Part shown: positions 1 through 9,319 of the stretch, in pieces
Numbering within the stretch: the first letter of the stretch is position 1
Layout of the letters: the number at the start of each line of letters is the position of its first letter
Program-made: the position numbers and the translations under genes
Notes under the pieces: generated by a model
What the model saw: only the letters and a program-made list of their open reading frames with translations
What the model was told of the DNA's origin: nothing
Database searches by the model: none
Origin: Paenibacillus sp. N3.4
GTDB lineage: Bacteria > Bacillota > Bacilli > Paenibacillales > NBRC-103111
Assembly: GCF_008017805.1 (NCBI RefSeq)
Contig: NZ_VRTT01000022.1
Span: forward strand, 30,877 to 94,876
Reading direction: 5' to 3'
Length of the DNA stretch: 64,000 nt

Positions 1-52
1 TATGACAATCATGCAAACCTATTCCAAGATAAGTTAATACTTCTTTTAGTGA

Positions 53-2129
53 TCAAGCAATAAACTCAGCCATAATCCTACTTATATCAAAAGGAGTAAT
101 TCCCTCACTCACCGAAAACACCGTCTGTGCGCTCTCTGCCCGCTCCACGACTCGCCCCCTAGCCACAGCATGCAGCATGAACAAATCATACAGGTTAGGT
201 TTCTTTAAGGAGGTCATGGCTTTTCCCATTAATACCATCCCATTATGATTGCCCTCTACATTGTTGTAGTAGTGAGGATGCTTTTGCAGGGCCAAGTCGC
301 ACCAGATGATCTCCCGCTCCACCAAATCCATAATAACGGGAATCGCAATTCTCGTATCCGCCGCAAGATCAATGCGATCCACCACAGACGAAGGTTCAAA
401 AATCTCCCCCGAACTCGGATACTTCCTCATCATCCAACCCGCAAAACATTCCGGAAGCTCACAGTAAGGCTGCTCCGTGAACGAATTCAGCGAAGCGACA
501 ATGTAGCGTCCACCATATTTCACAATAGAAGGAATATCCATATCGATGAATTCACAAGCGCCGTGAGGAGCTGAGGTAATATCCCCGCTGTGAGCAGCTT
601 TATATCGATCGGAGCGCAGATTCGTGTAGGAGATATGCTCGACATACTGCCACTTCTCATCATACATCACAGCCGAGAGGTCAATATCCACTCTTCCTGT
701 ATGCTTTCCGTTAACAGTCCCTTCCTTCCACCATAAGAAAAAGCGGATCGTGTCCCCTTCCGGCATCTCCAGCCGACTGCCGCGAACGATGGTACGCAGT
801 GCCTTACTCGCCGACCTTTGAGCAAAAGGCATGACATACCGCCTCAAACTCTCATCGACATAAACGTCTCCCAGTGAAGGTAGTTCGGAGAACCGCTTTA
901 TTAATGTACTTTGGCATATCTGTACAATCGTTTCACAAGTCCCGGCTTCAATATCTGGCAGCGTGTTCTTGATCGCTACGGCTTTGCCTACATTTCCTTT
1001 TGGGAAAAATGTCCGCAGTTCCTGCCTTTCATTCCGATACTGAAAATGAGCCATAACTTGCAGCAGCACGGGCGTTGACACTTCCGCAGCAATTTCTGTG
1101 AACTTCTCAACCATTGAGAGGGCATTCTCGCTGATCCTGAGCAAATGATCTAGTCGTCTAGCGAACTCCCCAGCGCGATTCTTTAATAGATCCGCAGCTA
1201 ATCCTGCATCCATCTGGCGGAGCGCATTCTCCACTTTGCCACCGAAGGTTGCATAGGGTTTATTATTTCGCAGGATGTCAAAAGCCTCCTTGCAGCCCTC
1301 AAACTTATGCTTATATTCAGCCGGATGCAGGATTTCTCCGAGACGGATCCAGCGATTTTTATAGCGCAGCATATCCTCAACCTTGTTTCCGCATTGTTCT
1401 AGCAACTCCAACAGCAATCGCCTCTCTGGGCGCCTGAACTTGCGGAACTTCGTATTCGTTGCTAGGCTTACATCCCCATCCGACAGCGCAGCAGCTAATC
1501 GCAGGATATCCGTTGCGGTTTTCAGGTGTTTTCCGATGAGCTTGATGTTGGCCTTATCATACTTAAGTAGCGCAGCCACTACGAATCCCACATTTTCTTT
1601 TAAAGGAATCTCGTCCGGCAGCACGGAACTAAGATCCTCATAAGAAGCAATAACCGAATGAATATCTTCCTTGTCCGCCTCGGATATCGAACTCTTCGCT
1701 CCAATCAGATTCCGAATGACTTGATCAAAATCTTCCAAACTACCTAGATCAATCATCTCCAAATCAACCTGATCCAACAAGGGAAGTCTCTCCAGCGCAA
1801 CGTATTCGGGCAATCCCAACGTTAAATAGTGATGGATCGCTTGCAAATAAAGCTCCGCTTCACTTACCATCATCACTTGTTGCGGAAAATTCGGATACAT
1901 AGGTCTGAACACGACATTCGCCCCTACCAGCGACTTCAAATCCTCCACCAACGGATGATACATGCCTAGAACCGACAACGTTTGAAGAACGTCTATCAGC
2001 TTTCGAAAAGGTAAATCCTAAGTACTCTACATTTTTCATTGCTGTTGCGATGTATGTGAGAGGAAGACGGTTATGACCAGGATGTACCATGATCTTCCTA
2101 TTTCTTTTTAGATAAATGGTATTTCTCAT
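53..2129 (-). pseudogene. TerD-related protein of the MXAN_6230/SCO0854 type, frameshifted
   Basis: A 641-codon frame covers most of the protein, and a second frame supplies its N-terminus (MRNTIYLKRN...). They join cleanly near position 2000 if two bases are restored, an AG lost from an AGAG run, giving ...FTFSKELIDVLQTLSVLG. The likely start is ATG at 2127-2129, with AGGAGG about 14 bases upstream. The C-terminal third has a TerD-like pattern (VDIDLSAVMYDE) after RSASKALRTIVRGSR, and the tail FSVSEGITPFDISRIMAEFI is typical of what I recall as the MXAN_6230/SCO0854 family. No signal peptide or membrane segment is visible. TerD-type proteins are linked to tellurite and stress responses, but the exact role of this family is not established. 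It is either a recent pseudogene or a sequencing error; the family assignment is from memory of motifs. Confidence 0.6.
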
Positions 2130-2412
2130 TACGGCATAACGCCTCCTCATAGGTTCTGGATACACTCAGGAAACTTGCCTCTCTATATCGACCATTGATT
2201 TAGAAGGAAGAGAGGCAATAGCCTGATTCGTTGTCACTTCAAGGAAAGCTGCTGCCCTAGGATCAGGGTAGTTGTAGAAGGAAGGATGGCAATGGCCTGA
2301 AGTAACGTTATCATCCCATAATTTGGAGGGCGTGAACATGGTGGAAGTATGGCGACGGTGGTAAAACAGCCATTTTTAGGTTGAAAATGTCTTTCCTAAA
2401 TTTAGTTGAAAA
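2130..2412. other. intergenic stretch with an imperfect 26-bp direct repeat
   Basis: I see no credible gene here. The only structure is an imperfect direct repeat of about 26 bp (TAGAAGGAAG followed by GGCAATRGCCTGA) at about 2201-2225 and 2274-2300. Confidence 0.5.
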
Positions 2413-2452
2413 ACAGTTAAAAACAAAACCCCCTTAACTAATAGTTAAGAGG
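2413..2452 (-). terminator. rho-independent terminator
   Basis: Read on the minus strand, the stem CTCTTAACT/AGTTAAGGG closes a small loop and runs into TTTTGTTTTTAAC. It lies just downstream of the decayed retropepsin gene and probably ended that transcript. Confidence 0.7.
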
Positions 2453-2490
2453 ATTTCGTACTAAATCATGCTTGATTCCAATGATTGATT

Positions 2491-2767
2491 CTAATCATGT
2501 TTAATATTCAATTCTTTGAAGTCCACCTTTAAACCAACTGCAGTCATAAAATCTATACCTAATATTCCATCAAAACCATAAGGCTCTCTTGTCATACCTA
2601 ATTGAAGTTTAAAAAACGGTAAATTTATACTTCCAATTTGTAAGCCTTCTACCACTTGCTCATAACACAACTCACTTGCTCCACCAACACCATATACATT
2701 CTTTTGGCAGTTCTGTTAATGACAATGAAACTAATGGAAGACCGTCATCAATTCTAAGCTCCATCAT
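2491..2767 (-). pseudogene. decayed retropepsin-like aspartic protease
   Basis: On the minus strand an ATGATGGAG start gives MELRIDDGLPLVSLSLT, then after a frame change near 2697 gives VYGVGGASELCYEQ and ends GILGIDFMTAVGLKVDF...NIKHD before TAG at 2491-2493. This matches the beginning and end of retropepsin-like bacterial aspartic proteases, such as the intact copy at 28257-28649. The middle, including the catalytic DTG(A/S) segment, is missing. It is therefore a pseudogene with an internal deletion plus a frameshift. Its start overlaps the stop of the partner remnant (ATGA), the same tight coupling as in the intact pair. Confidence 0.7.
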
Positions 2768-2900
2768 GATTTTCGAATTCCTGTAAAGTAATCCTCAATA
2801 ACTTCAATTTCTTGTTTACTTGTGTGAAAGACATAAAATTCACGTTCAGGGTTTTAAGCTAGCAACAATCTCTTGATATCCAACCTTCACCTTGCGAAAA
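2764..2900 (-). pseudogene. remnant of the small partner gene of the retropepsin pair
   Basis: The minus strand encodes GYQEIVASLKP and, after a one-base frame change, NPEREFYVFHTSKQEIEVIE...GIRKS, followed by TGA at 2764-2766. The shape parallels the 80-residue protein at 28013-28255, which starts MQWQEVRNIYPDQYVLLEI and ends near EIRKSAFYRGR. No start codon or ribosome binding site survives. I infer a degenerate copy of the same two-gene unit; the function of the family is not known to me. Confidence 0.55.
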
Positions 2901-3004
2901 TTAATTTGAATCCGTTATTTTCCCGATAATTTTATATATAATTGTATAAATGTTATTATTTAGTTGTTGATTTATTCTCACCTTTGTCTAAAGGAGAAAA
3001 CACA

Positions 3005-3343
3005 ATGAAGAAAAAAATTAGCGGTTATTTAAATCTCGTTGCTACAATAAATGCAATCATACTGACTATTATTTTTTTGTTTTTCAATCCCTACAAACAA
3101 GAAGAGATAAATTTAGAACTTGTTATTTTACTTACTTGCTTGGTCATTTTGCCTTCGATTGTGAGTCTTTTGTTCTCTCTTATGAATAAGAAACTGGTAG
3201 CCATTATTGCTGCAATTATTACATTGCCATTGTGCTTATATTTTGGATTTGCTAAGATTCCAAGTGTATTCAACCTTTTCTTATTAACACCAATTCTTTA
3301 TTTACTTGGAACCAAATTTAGATTCTTTAGTGAGAAAATTTGA
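3005..3343 (+). CDS. small multi-pass membrane protein, unknown function
   Basis: This 112-residue protein starts at the ATG at 3005, preceded by AAAGGAG at a normal distance; the open frame runs 21 codons further upstream but lacks a binding site there. It has four hydrophobic stretches (residues about 8-28, 38-58, 63-82 and 88-106) separated by short charged loops, and the ends are lysine-rich. I recognise no family. It is followed directly by a strong terminator and stands alone between the decayed retropepsin pair and a convergent MORN-repeat gene, so it is probably monocistronic. An unusual leader with poorly conserved flanks fits an accessory gene. Confidence 0.7.
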   Translation: MKKKISGYLNLVATINAIILTIIFLFFNPYKQEEINLELVILLTCLVILPSIVSLLFSLMNKKLVAIIAAIITLPLCLYFGFAKIPSVFNLFLLTPILYLLGTKFRFFSEKI

Positions 3344-3351
3344 TAAGTAGT

Positions 3352-3396
3352 AAAAAGGAGACTGCATCAATACATGCAAATCTCCTTTTTGTTTTT
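3352..3396 (+). terminator. rho-independent terminator
   Basis: AAAAAGGAGA pairs with TCTCCTTTTT around an inner TGCAT/ATGCA helix, followed by GTTTTT. It ends the small membrane-protein gene and may serve the convergent gene too. Confidence 0.8.
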
Positions 3397-3475
3397 AATA
3401 ATTTCCATTTGGTCTTGGTGATAGGTACATATATAGATTAGCATACGTCGTTCCTGTCAATCCGCCTAAGAAGAG

Positions 3476-4612
3476 TTACTTCAGTATATCGCCTTTTGTC
3501 GGAATACGGACTCCCTGGGGCATATTAAAGGAAGATACGCCGGAGGACTGCTGTACGCCAGGATTCCGTATCGTGATGCTGATCTTCAGATTGGTACTTC
3601 CCAAGTAGCTTGTTCCGTTACCCGTTGGCATATTTTCTACAACTTCTCCTTCATACGCAAGCTTGCCATTATCGTACATCTTGCCGGTTCCGTTGGCATT
3701 TCCATTCACGAAATCTCCGTCGTATGCAATCGCGCCATTCATATAAAACTTGCCTTTACCCTGGTAAATACCATCCTGATGTTCTCCTTCATAATAAAGC
3801 GTTCCGTATTCGTAGAACTTGCCTTTCCCTGACATGACTCCAGATGTGAATTGGCCTACATACTTATCCCGCTCATCGTCGGTAATAAATGTGCCCGTAC
3901 CGTTGTATTTACCGTTCTTGAACGTTCCCGTGTACCTTGTTTTTCCATTCAAATGGTATTCAACTCCCGTTCCCTCAGGAATGACCGAATCTGGGGCGAC
4001 CTGCCCAGCGTATTGCAGATAGCCTTCGGGAGCGTAAATTTTGGCATCCCCCAATTTATTATTCTCCGGACGTGTCATTTCCGAATACAAGCTGCCATCC
4101 TCGTTGTAGCCTATGTCCTGAATGACTCCATTAACTCTTTTTCCTTCTGAGCGCAGTTTCCCGTCTTCGAAAAACGTTTTGCCGACCAAAATTACTTTTC
4201 CGTTCACGAATTCGCCTTCATAACGCTTTTGTCCGTTCGGGTAGTACGCTACCCCTTGTCCATGCGCCACACCATTTACTACCTCACCTATGTATTTGTA
4301 TGTTATATCAGACATTTTGACCGTCGTTTCTTTCACAACCGCACTAGGCTTATCCACTTTAGCAGGCACTGACGATGCAGTCGCTGGCATGCCGGCAGTT
4401 GCCGCTCCATTCTCTCCAGCCTTGGAGGTGCTACCCGGCACGGGTTCATTGGCAAGGACAGGTGAAGCGTTCTGAACAGGAGGTATGGAGGAAGATGGTT
4501 CAGACTTTACGTAGACAGGCTGGTCCGTGATTTTCTCATACAGTTTGTAGCCCAATGTTCCACTAATAGCAAGAAGAGAACCTAACAACAAAATAGCAAG
4601 CACATTCTTCAT
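3476..4612 (-). CDS. exported or anchored MORN-repeat protein
   Basis: This 378-residue protein begins with a signal anchor (VLAILLLGSLLAISGTLGY), followed by a Ser/Pro/Ala-rich linker to about residue 100. The remainder is a run of MORN-type units such as YPNGQKRYEGEFVNGK, LNGKTRYTGTFKNGKYNG and MNGAIAYDGDFVNGNANG, roughly ten in all, some degenerate. MORN repeats form extended beta structures and are often used as scaffolds or for lipid contact. The linker suggests the repeat domain is displayed outside the membrane. The start ATG at 4612 is preceded by a GAGGTGACTTC-type site. It appears monocistronic. The substrate or partner is unknown, and gluten-like low complexity is absent. Confidence 0.8.
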   Translation of the reverse strand: MKNVLAILLLGSLLAISGTLGYKLYEKITDQPVYVKSEPSSSIPPVQNASPVLANEPVPGSTSKAGENGAATAGMPATASSVPAKVDKPSAVVKETTVKMSDITYKYIGEVVNGVAHGQGVAYYPNGQKRYEGEFVNGKVILVGKTFFEDGKLRSEGKRVNGVIQDIGYNEDGSLYSEMTRPENNKLGDAKIYAPEGYLQYAGQVAPDSVIPEGTGVEYHLNGKTRYTGTFKNGKYNGTGTFITDDERDKYVGQFTSGVMSGKGKFYEYGTLYYEGEHQDGIYQGKGKFYMNGAIAYDGDFVNGNANGTGKMYDNGKLAYEGEVVENMPTGNGTSYLGSTNLKISITIRNPGVQQSSGVSSFNMPQGVRIPTKGDILK

Positions 4613-4756
4613 GAAGTCACCTCAAAGATTATTTAATTTTGGATATCATCTACATAACGCAAATACATATATTTCCTATATAGACAATGACCTCTTTTCT
4701 ACGTTAGCATACTAGAGGTGATTTTGAAAGTATCATTGGGACGTTTTCTGTTCAGC

Positions 4757-4780
4757 AAAAAACTCTCATCTTGAGAGGTT
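4757..4780 (-). terminator. rho-independent terminator
   Basis: On the minus strand CTCTCAAGATGAGAG is followed by TTTTTTGCTG. It lies about 50 bases beyond the stop of the 214-residue gene and is nearly the same sequence as the terminator at 7551-7575. Confidence 0.75.
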
Positions 4781-4831
4781 GTGAAAACCCTGTTAATCTC
4801 CTACATGCTATTCAAAGCGATTTCCTTCAAT

Positions 4832-5476
4832 TCACTTTATATTCTCAAACCTCGTTGAAAGCCCGTCCGAGCGATTCAAATGAAAATATGTGATAAAGTT
4901 GTCTACCGAGGTATCGCCGCTTTTCAGTTTCTTAATCATTTTCCGGCTTCGATTCAAAATATAATCTTTATGATTAACGAAAAAAACAAATCCTAAGCCA
5001 GATGTCATGCTAAATCCCTCAAGATCGAGCACTCGTGTGTAGATCAGGGCACTGCTTATTATGCTATTGCTTAAACCAATATCGATGATTTTAACAGACT
5101 TGTTTAAGTCACCCAAAATGTCATTTAGCATAAGCACCCCTTCTATCTTATCGACGTGTATGACCTCGTATAAGGAGGCCTTTGATTGCAGCATTGCTGC
5201 TATCAATTCGTTCTCGACCTGATTCTCTGAGGGATAGTTCTCTGCGAACAGCGATAATGTATTCTTTCCAGCACGGATTTTCTCATAAATATTAAAGTCA
5301 CATAGAGCCTCATAATCAGCCTCATTTTCAATAACCACCTTATTCTGGTTGTTAAGGATACCCAGAGTATAAGCTGCTTGTTTGAAATCAACTTCATGAA
5401 CGTACTCATTCAAAATTTTTGTATGCAGTTCTACTTGTGTTTGTCTATATTGCTTGTACCGCTCAATGTTGTTCAA
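4832..5476 (-). CDS. hypothetical protein, 214 residues
   Basis: I do not recognise this gene. The protein starts MNNIERYKQYRQTQVELH with a good GGAGG-like site upstream, and is soluble by appearance, with mixed acidic helices in the first half. A central segment (LNDILGDLNKSVKIIDIGLS) and a short hydrophobic stretch (GFVFFVNHKDYILNR) precede a basic tail RKMIKKLKSGD. No metal or nucleotide motif is visible. It lies 21 bases downstream of the LRR gene on the same strand, so the two probably share a transcript, and a terminator follows. The spacing suggests a functional link to the LRR protein, but this is inference. Confidence 0.65.
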   Translation of the reverse strand: MNNIERYKQYRQTQVELHTKILNEYVHEVDFKQAAYTLGILNNQNKVVIENEADYEALCDFNIYEKIRAGKNTLSLFAENYPSENQVENELIAAMLQSKASLYEVIHVDKIEGVLMLNDILGDLNKSVKIIDIGLSNSIISSALIYTRVLDLEGFSMTSGLGFVFFVNHKDYILNRSRKMIKKLKSGDTSVDNFITYFHLNRSDGLSTRFENIK

Positions 5477-5497
5477 AGTTATTCCTCCATTCTAAAT

Positions 5498-7409
5498 TCA
5501 GTCCCTTTTAATAACAACCACACGTTCTCCTGCATCCCAGCTTACCTCTGCGCCAAGAGCTTCACTGACAAAGCGCACCGGAACTAATGTCGTACCATTT
5601 AATAACCGCGGTGCCACATCTAGACTTACCTCTTTATTGTTAATAAAAGCTTTATCTGAATCAATTACTAACTTAACGCTTATATCTCCTTTTTCAGCTG
5701 TAATGCTTTGCATTTCCCCATCCCAAAACACCTGAGCTCCCAAAACGCTGAAAATTCGGCGCATAGGTACAAGAACAGTTCCGTCCTTCAACAAAGGCTC
5801 CTCATCCGCTGAAAAGTCCAATAAGTTATCATTTAACATTAAAGCTATCTGATCCCCATACTTAACAACAACACCTAATTTTTGCTTTTCCTTAACAGCT
5901 TCAATAGCTTGCTCAGTCAAAGGATTATTAATCAGGTTAATCTCCCAGAGATTCGTATGATCCCGAAGGGCACTAATATCCGAAACACGATTATGTTCGA
6001 GATTTAAACTTTTTAATTTAGACATTGTGTAAAGGGGAGAGATATCTTCAACTTTATTTCTGCTTAAAGTAAGACTTGTTAATGAGGTTAATCTTTGCAG
6101 AGGTTTGAGATCATTTACTTCATTCCCTGATATGTTTAATCCATCTAATCGTTGCAGCCTAGCTAATGGACTTAAATCAGTAATTTGATTGTTGTCCAAT
6201 CCTAAGTAGGTTAAATTCTTTAAATCGCTCAAGAATCCTATATCTGAAAGATGCATATTGTTTAATGTCAGAAATCGCAGCATTTTTAGGGATACTAACT
6301 GTTTTAGATTAGAGACAGGGTTGCCATCTAGACTTAACATCCAAAGTTTATTTAAAGAGGATAGTGATGAAATATCAGCAACTTTATTGTTCTCTAAGTG
6401 AATGTTTTCAAGATTGGCAAGCCTAGCGATTGGGGTAATATCTACAACCTTATTATTTCCAATCTCAAGGCCTGTAAGGGAAGTTAATTCAGCTAGAGGC
6501 GTAATATCAACAATTTGATTATGATCCAACCTTAGCCTAGCTAACTTACTCATCTTACTCAAAAAGGAAATGTCCTCGAGCTTCAATCCACCCAAATCCA
6601 GTGAACGTATCTCTTTAAGCGACTTGAGAAGGGAAAGATCCTGGATCGGATTATTATCGAGATTTACCATATTTAGTTTCGGCATGTTACTAATAACATG
6701 GATGTTAGTTACTTGATTCCGACCAATCGAAAGTACTTCAAGATTCTCAAGTTTGTTTAGAGAGGAAATATCTTTAATCCTATTATTATCTATAAAAATA
6801 GAGCGCAGATTTACCAGATTGGCGAGAGGAGTGACTTCCCGAATATGATTGATATAGGCACCAAGCGCCTCTAATTGAGTAAGTCCACTTAATGGCGAGA
6901 GGTCTTCGATCTCATTACAATAAACTTGTAGATTGGTTAGCTTTTTCAAGTTTTTTAACGGCTCTAGACTTTTAATTTTATTTTGATAAAGATTCAAATC
7001 AGTTATTTCTGTTAAGTTGCTAAGTGGATTTAAATCAGTTATTTCATTGTAATCCAAAGTAATTCTTTTCAGTTTAACCAAACCTGCAAGTGGAGAAAGA
7101 TCAGCAATCTTGTTCTGTTCAATACTTAATCGTGTTAAATTCGTTGCAAATTCAATCCCTTTGAGGCTTCGGATTCCCAACCAGCTTGCCGAGGCTAGTT
7201 CAGTAAGGGATTGCATATCCTGACCCTTTATGGTTTCCTTCCGGTTTATGCAATTGCTTGCGTATGTAAGCTTCAAATGCCGGGTCATCGAAAGTAACGC
7301 TAGCAGATTCAGCATACGTGGTTTTGATGGTTGTAAATGGTGTCATTACTGATACAGATATAGCTGATATTAAGATTATTTTGAAAATGAAACCTCGATT
7401 AAATAACAA
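5498..7409 (-). pseudogene. secreted leucine-rich-repeat protein with copper-amine-oxidase-like domain, frameshifted
   Basis: The N-terminus is in one frame: TTG start at 7409 with AGGAGGG six bases upstream, signal peptide ending TTYAES, then FDDPAFEAYIRKQLHKPEG. The rest is in another frame that continues KGQDMQSLTELASASWLGI. Removing one extra base near 7231 (AACCAT to AACAT) restores KPEGNIKGQDMQ, exactly as in internalin-like proteins. About twenty 22-residue LRRs follow (for example LTYLGLDNNQITDLSPLARL), then a C-terminal copper amine oxidase N-terminal type domain (TVLVPMRRIFSVLGAQVFWD and TTLVPVRFVSEALGAEVSWD), frequent in exported Paenibacillus and clostridial proteins. It is likely cell-surface and involved in binding. 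A sequencing error is a fair alternative to real decay. Confidence 0.75.
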
Positions 7410-7550
7410 TTCCAGCCCTCCTACAAAAAATTTAACAGGTCACAGATACCTTAACATAATCCTTCTTTTAACACTATTAAAAACCCTTCTTTATGAGCTA
7501 ACGCAAAATATCGGTTCTACTAACTAAACTTGACGAAATCGGTAAAAACC

Positions 7551-7575
7551 AAAGAAACCTCCCATCTTGAGAGGT
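7551..7575 (-). terminator. rho-independent terminator
   Basis: On the minus strand CCTCTCAAGATGGGAGG is followed by TTTCTTTGGTTTTT, just past the small coiled-coil gene. The same hairpin loop (CTCTCAAGATG) occurs at 4757-4780. Confidence 0.7.
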
Positions 7576-7588
7576 TGTGTAGATCCTG

Positions 7589-7846
7589 TTACTCCATTAA
7601 TCCTTTGAGCTTATTATCCAAAATCCCCTTCTCCAGCCTCAAATGGAGCAATTCCGTATCCAGATCCTGACCTATGGTATGAACTGAAGTAACAATGTCC
7701 TCTGCTGTAAGCAAGTGAATAGAATCTGCCTTCTCGGAGATGTACGTTAGGATAACGTCTATGAATTCTTTGCACACGTTGATTCTTTGAATGAGTATTT
7801 GTTCTTCTTTAATGGCTTCATTGTATTTGGCAAGGATATCGTTCAT
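7589..7846 (-). CDS. small coiled-coil protein, unknown function
   Basis: This 85-residue protein is taken from ATG at 7844-7846, which has GGAGGTGAG upstream; the longer open frame (to 7915) has no such site. Sequence MNDILAKYNEAIKEEQILIQRINVC is helical with heptad spacing, and the tail LEKGILDNKLKGLME is likewise helical, suggesting a dimeric coiled coil. A central HLLTAEDIVTSVHTIGQDLDTELLHL segment has no known motif. It stands alone between its own terminator and a divergent HTH gene. I do not recognise a family. Confidence 0.6.
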   Translation of the reverse strand: MNDILAKYNEAIKEEQILIQRINVCKEFIDVILTYISEKADSIHLLTAEDIVTSVHTIGQDLDTELLHLRLEKGILDNKLKGLME

Positions 7847-8106
7847 GTGGCTCACCTCCGATGATAGGCAATGTTTATCCAACTTCTTTTCTGTTAATGC
7901 TAAGTATAGTAGCACAAAATAGTATCACGCAGGCTCCTAAGAAAATGAGTAAATGATCTCCTTTCTATATCATCCTTTGTAAATCTAATAAATCGGTGTT
8001 CTTTGCATAATATTATAACTTATAAGTGTAATTATTAATAATATACACTATAAAGGGTCTGTTTGCTACATTATTTAAAACCTACTCTATTACTGAGGTG
8101 GTTATT

Positions 8107-8454
8107 TTGGGTAACTTACGTAAATTAGTTGGCGAACGGATCCGAATGATACGAAAACAAAGAGGATTTTCACAAGAAAAACTCGGAGAACTGGCTCAAT
8201 TGAAGAATTCATATATTGGGGATGTCGAAAGAGGCGCTCGGAACATCTCTCTCGACTCACTGGATAAAATTATTGCTGCTCTTGATACGGATCTTGGAGC
8301 TTTCTTTAATTTTAATGAAATTGATGTTACATCCAATGATTTTGATAAAACAGCAGTGTTAGAGGTTCATAAACAATTTCTTGAAGATAGAAGCGTTGAT
8401 GAAATTAAATTGATACATAAAATATCTAGAGATATTCTTCTTACAAAAAAATGA
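8107..8454 (+). CDS. XRE-family HTH transcriptional regulator
   Basis: The protein has a Cro/C1-type helix-turn-helix at residues about 6-60 (VGERIRMIRKQRGFSQEKLGELAQLKNSYIGDVERGARNIS pattern: recognition helix near NSYIGDVERG), followed by a helical tail FDKTAVLEVHKQFLEDRSV that probably dimerises. The start is placed at TTG 8107 because GAGGTGG lies five bases upstream; the frame also opens at GTG 8098. It is 115 residues, typical for small XRE regulators of mobile islands, and it marks the left edge of the AT-rich region. Its operator and targets are not evident. A strong terminator follows immediately. Confidence 0.85.
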   Translation: MGNLRKLVGERIRMIRKQRGFSQEKLGELAQLKNSYIGDVERGARNISLDSLDKIIAALDTDLGAFFNFNEIDVTSNDFDKTAVLEVHKQFLEDRSVDEIKLIHKISRDILLTKK

Positions 8455-8458
8455 AATC

Positions 8459-8500
8459 AAAAGAGCGACGTCGAATTGGTTTTCGAGGTCGCTCTTTTTG
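8459..8500 (+). terminator. rho-independent terminator of the XRE gene
   Basis: AAAAGAGCGACGTCGA pairs with TCGAGGTCGCTCTTTT around ATTGGTTT, then TTTGTTTT. Confidence 0.9.
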
Positions 8501-8729
8501 TTTTATAGGTTAATTGTTTTCTGTGATGGCCGTAGCAGTATATCTGTCCCGCAAATTTATACACACTTTCCAATCAGTATTCCCTTACCTATTTATTGAC
8601 CCTCTTGCCGCATTCTGCACAAAAAACCGATTCCACTTTTTCTTCAACTACTGCATTGATATGTTGTGTTTGTTTCTCAATAATAGAATCAACAGCAATA
8701 CTAAGATTACAACAAACGCAAAGGTATAC

Positions 8730-9302
8730 CTATTTTATTTTTTTCCTTTTTTTTAGATCATCTACATTTAGGTACCGGAAATAGATAACGGCTCTAAGGT
8801 TAGGATATTGCTTTTCAGTTTTCGACACAATGGTATTTGATATATTTTTATAATTCATGTCTATTTTTTCATTAATGGTAAGTGTAATTCTCCCTGTTAT
8901 TTCCTTTTTATCTATACTAACTATGACATCAATATTTGCTAGTCCTTTTTTAACTTCCTTAAACTCTTTACTTTCACCTTCATCAATTATTGTTGTTACA
9001 GTATTTAGTATATTATTTTGATGTTTCATGGTCTTAGTTTCAATTATTTTATCTCTTATTAGTTTTATTGAAAGTATACAAATAGTGATTAATATCAAAC
9101 TTAAATAATTCGATTTGTTGCGCCATTGAAAGATCAAATTAAACGAAATTAATAGAAAAGGGACGAGAAGTTTTAAATAAAAATCAAAAAATAAAATACT
9201 AAATCTTATGTATTTTTTTTTGTTTAGATACTTTAGTATCAAGTAAAATAATAACAAAAAAAGTATTAAGAAAACATTGATAAGAATTAATATTCCATCC
9301 AT
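8730..9302 (-). CDS. membrane protein downstream of an LCAT-like lipase
   Basis: This 190-residue protein has three hydrophobic helices in its first half (residues about 4-24, 42-58 and 66-80), then a soluble alpha/beta domain (NIDVIVSIDKKEITGRITLTINEKIDMNYKNIS) with a very lysine-rich end KKRKKIK. The soluble half resembles the general shape of cytoplasmic membrane-regulatory domains but I recognise no family. It starts 17 bases after the lipase stop on the same strand, so the two are almost certainly co-transcribed. Both are strongly AT-rich compared with the core genes of this window, which suggests horizontal acquisition. Confidence 0.7.
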   Translation of the reverse strand: MDGILILINVFLILFLLLFYLILKYLNKKKYIRFSILFFDFYLKLLVPFLLISFNLIFQWRNKSNYLSLILITICILSIKLIRDKIIETKTMKHQNNILNTVTTIIDEGESKEFKEVKKGLANIDVIVSIDKKEITGRITLTINEKIDMNYKNISNTIVSKTEKQYPNLRAVIYFRYLNVDDLKKRKKIK

Positions 9303-9319
9303 CTTCTCGTCCCTCCTGT

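Noticed and set aside
53..2129. Two separate genes for the TerD-like region
   Set aside because: The two frames join into one conserved family pattern with a two-base edit.
2942..3004. Longer N-terminus for the small membrane protein
   Set aside because: The upstream in-frame start has no binding site, while ATG 3005 has AAAGGAG.
7318..7527. Plus-strand 69-codon frame
   Set aside because: It overlaps the LRR signal peptide and its promoter and has no binding site.
8514..8756. Plus-strand frame of 80 codons
   Set aside because: AT-rich, no binding site, overlaps the membrane-protein gene on the other strand.
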